Part shown: positions 62,061 to 64,000 of the stretch, in pieces
Layout: every line of letters starts with the position of its first letter
Numbering within the stretch: position 1 is the first letter of the stretch
Assembly: GCA_951801955.1 (NCBI GenBank)
Contig: CATOOV010000002.1
Span: 62,001-126,000 of the forward strand
Reading direction: 5' to 3'
DNA from: an uncultured Lachnospiraceae bacterium
GTDB taxonomy: Bacteria > Bacillota > Clostridia > Lachnospirales > Lachnospiraceae
DNA length: 64,000 bases
Notes under the pieces: generated by a model
Databases searched by the model: none
Seen by the model: only the letters and a program-made list of their open reading frames with translations
Told to the model about the DNA's origin: nothing
Translations under genes and position numbers: made by a program

Positions 62061-62160
62061 CTCTTATCGGAAATTTCGTAAAATTTCCTATTTGCCTATT
62101 TCAACGTAGCGTTTATTGATATTATACAGCTTATGGTATTATAAAAGCAGAAAACGGGAG

Positions 62161-63051
62161 TTACTTGATAAATCTCCAAATATCTTCTGTAAGTAAAACA
62201 TCAAGAGATCGAATTTGCGATGATAAAATATCATCTATCAGCATATTGGGTCTTAAATCACAATAATAAACTCCATCTAACGGATTCAATTTGATAGTAT
62301 ATCCTTTGAAGTGTCCAGTCAAAAATGTGGTATTCACACCAAAATGAGGCTCCCTTCCTTTTCGCTGAACATCATTGAGGAATACTGCAAAATGTGGTGT
62401 GGCTGCGTTCGTTAAACGATTGTACAAAAATTTATCAATAAATATTTTGTCTATCCGATCTTTGCTTGAAGTCTTTACAGAACCAATAGCCCTTACTTCA
62501 CCGCTTTCTTCAACTATAATATCATGTTGATAAGACATTTTAAACAATTCCTGATCGTCCACAATAACTGGGACTGATACAACCCCATCATGAACAGGAA
62601 TTCCAATATTTTGCAAAATCAATCTTATGTAACGCTCAAATAGGTCTCCATTAATTTTTCGTGCTTTGTTGCTTTTTCCCGCTGGAAGCGCATCTAATGC
62701 CGCACCAATCATTTGTTGGCATGTATATATGAATTTGTTTATCAATTCTCTAAGATGAGGCTCCTCTTTAATTTCTTGTATATGTTGCATTGCATAATTA
62801 AAATCTTGCTTTGCTGAATGGAAATTCTCAATAGAAATCATAAGATTACTGTTTATTGGACGAGAAACGTTAAAATTTCCATCCTCACGATATTGAAAGA
62901 AATGATAATGATTTTCATTCTGAGAGACAATAACAGCTTGTAAACCATCAAAAATAAAAGATAAATATTCTTCGCAAAACGAAGAATAATCGTCAATCGT
63001 TTGAAAGCGGTTTTTGGTTTTTGCCCATTCTACTAATTGTAACAAAGTCAT
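62161..63051 (-). CDS. Probable type II restriction endonuclease
   Basis: The 296-residue product overlaps the end of the methyltransferase gene by four bases (ATGA), the usual coupling of a restriction pair. Near residues 170-200 it has a PD-(D/E)xK-like arrangement: YQHDIIVEESGEVRAIGSVKTSSKDRIDKIFIDKF. The rest shows no motif I can name. Restriction enzymes diverge fast, so the function is inferred mainly from the neighbour and the motif. The recognition site is unknown. Confidence 0.65.
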   Translation of the reverse strand: MTLLQLVEWAKTKNRFQTIDDYSSFCEEYLSFIFDGLQAVIVSQNENHYHFFQYREDGNFNVSRPINSNLMISIENFHSAKQDFNYAMQHIQEIKEEPHLRELINKFIYTCQQMIGAALDALPAGKSNKARKINGDLFERYIRLILQNIGIPVHDGVVSVPVIVDDQELFKMSYQHDIIVEESGEVRAIGSVKTSSKDRIDKIFIDKFLYNRLTNAATPHFAVFLNDVQRKGREPHFGVNTTFLTGHFKGYTIKLNPLDGVYYCDLRPNMLIDDILSSQIRSLDVLLTEDIWRFIK

Positions 63052-63980
63052 CGTATTGATTCTCTCCTTTTTGCATTTTCTTTATCATATTCAATCCATT
63101 TTTCTATTGGTTGTGGAAACACATGATCTATTCTTTTGATTGCCCAAGAATTATATTCTTCATTCATTTCACATCCAATCCAGAGCCGCTGTAATTGTTC
63201 AGAAACCACCAATGTTGTTCCTGACCCAGAAAAGGGATCGAGTACAACATCACCTACTTTGCTTGAAGCTAGTATAAGTTTGCGAAGCAATTCTTCGGGC
63301 TTTTGGGTGGGATGCTTTGTCTTTTCCCCCATTCCATTACAAGTGGTAGGAATTTCAAATACATCTTTCGGTTTAGCTCCTAATGGATTTGGCGTCCATA
63401 TCGGAGCTGCCTTTTTCCCGTTTGAATACTGGCTGCTTTCTGCTTGTGGGTGCGAAGGATATTTTAAAGTATGATTTCCATAAGGAATTCTAATTTCATC
63501 TACATTTAAATTAAATTTTTTAGTTTTCCTAAAATGCAAAATACTTTCATGGGATCTTCCCCAATCATTTCCAAGGTTGGCTTTATTTCTGTAATGCCAA
63601 ATGAGCCATTTACATCCTGAAAAATAGCGCATTGCTGGGTGTTTTAAATCTGCTAAAATTTCACTAAACCCACAAATGTATAAGCTGCCTGTAGGTTTAA
63701 GGATTCGAGCAGCTTCACTTATCCATTGCAATGACCATTCAATATACTCTTCTTGTGAATCGAATTTATCCCAATCTGCTTTTTTTATGTTATAAGGCGG
63801 ATCTGCAAAAATTAAATCAACGGATTCATCTTGCAATGTTTTCAGCCATTGTAAACTGTTATCTGTAAAAATTATCCCGTTCTTCCTAATATGGGCGGGT
63901 TGATACATTGCTTCTGTTTGGAAAATGTGCAAATCAAAAAGTTTTGATTCCGCAAAAGAGCAACTTTTTATAGATTCCAT
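63048..63980 (-). CDS. Type II DNA methyltransferase (N6-A or N4-C, beta class)
   Basis: The 310 residues have catalytic DPPYNIKKADW near residue 60 and SAM-binding DPFSGSGTTLVVSEQL near 250, in the order of beta-class amino-methyltransferases. KHPTQKPEELLRKLI lies between them. It would protect the sites cut by the downstream nuclease. The frame stays open to the window edge upstream of ATG 63980, and no strong ribosome site is visible, so the start may be elsewhere. Confidence 0.9.
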   Translation of the reverse strand: MESIKSCSFAESKLFDLHIFQTEAMYQPAHIRKNGIIFTDNSLQWLKTLQDESVDLIFADPPYNIKKADWDKFDSQEEYIEWSLQWISEAARILKPTGSLYICGFSEILADLKHPAMRYFSGCKWLIWHYRNKANLGNDWGRSHESILHFRKTKKFNLNVDEIRIPYGNHTLKYPSHPQAESSQYSNGKKAAPIWTPNPLGAKPKDVFEIPTTCNGMGEKTKHPTQKPEELLRKLILASSKVGDVVLDPFSGSGTTLVVSEQLQRLWIGCEMNEEYNSWAIKRIDHVFPQPIEKWIEYDKENAKRRESIR

Positions 63981-64000
63981 TTCTAAAAAAAGTTGCTCCG

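Overview
The window looks like a chromosomal segment of a spore-forming, low-to-mid GC gut Clostridium of the Lachnospiraceae type. This is inferred from gene content, not from a database match. The support is a complete spoIIIAA-AH operon, an alpha/beta small acid-soluble spore protein, YlbJ, a LexA-type box at recA, strong AGGAGG ribosome sites, and family-typical gene orders: recA-recX-rny, yicC-gmk-rpoZ-rimO-pgsA-cinA, rsmD-coaD-ylbJ and hisZ-hisG. I saw no rRNA, tRNA, CRISPR array, transposase or prophage.

Layout. Bases 1-3616 hold the end of an XRE/TPR regulator, an unlisted 48-residue ORF on the minus strand, and an AgrC/AgrA-like two-component pair. Bases 3766-13438 form an accessory block: an HTH protein with two FHA domains, a small unknown protein, a 1300-residue secreted repeat protein with a cysteine-peptidase-like head, a small membrane protein, a Ser/Thr kinase with Sel1 repeats, and a PP2C phosphatase. 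Together they could form a phospho-Ser/Thr signalling circuit. After a Uma2 nuclease comes the spoIIIA operon (14571-20360), then a lipoprotein, a MATE exporter, prfC and a PdaA-like deacetylase. At 26.5-28.9 kb a PTS locus keeps its promoter, attenuator-like hairpin and ptsI, but its transporter gene is reduced to the first 16 codons fused out of frame to the end of an EIIA domain. An orphan KdpDE-like pair and trxA follow.

From 31.6 to 56.3 kb the window is mostly housekeeping: recA, recX, rny, Nudix, SASP, rqcH, yicC, gmk, rpoZ, rimO, pgsA, cinA, rsmD, coaD, a coiled-coil protein, ylbJ, pepD, an M23 protein, an RsuA-type pseudouridine synthase, degV, an unknown coiled-coil protein, a HAD phosphatase, YgiQ, an RluA-type pseudouridine synthase and recU. 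A histidine operon (hisZ, hisG, hisD, hisB and a HisF-like/HisI/HisE fusion) has its own promoter and structured leader and ends at a strong terminator. Facing it is a minus-strand restriction-modification pair that runs to the window edge.

Three repeat systems run through the spacers: (a) an 88-bp palindromic MITE-like element with three copies and one looser relative; (b) a two-hairpin 5' leader carrying its own ribosome site, fused directly to the starts of the PTS remnant, rsmD and hisG; (c) short GC-rich hairpin repeats. Local tandem duplications have reshaped spoIIIAD/spoIIIAE (a copied gene end, a duplicated start region and a 54-bp coding repeat) and the FHA protein (a 36-bp repeat).
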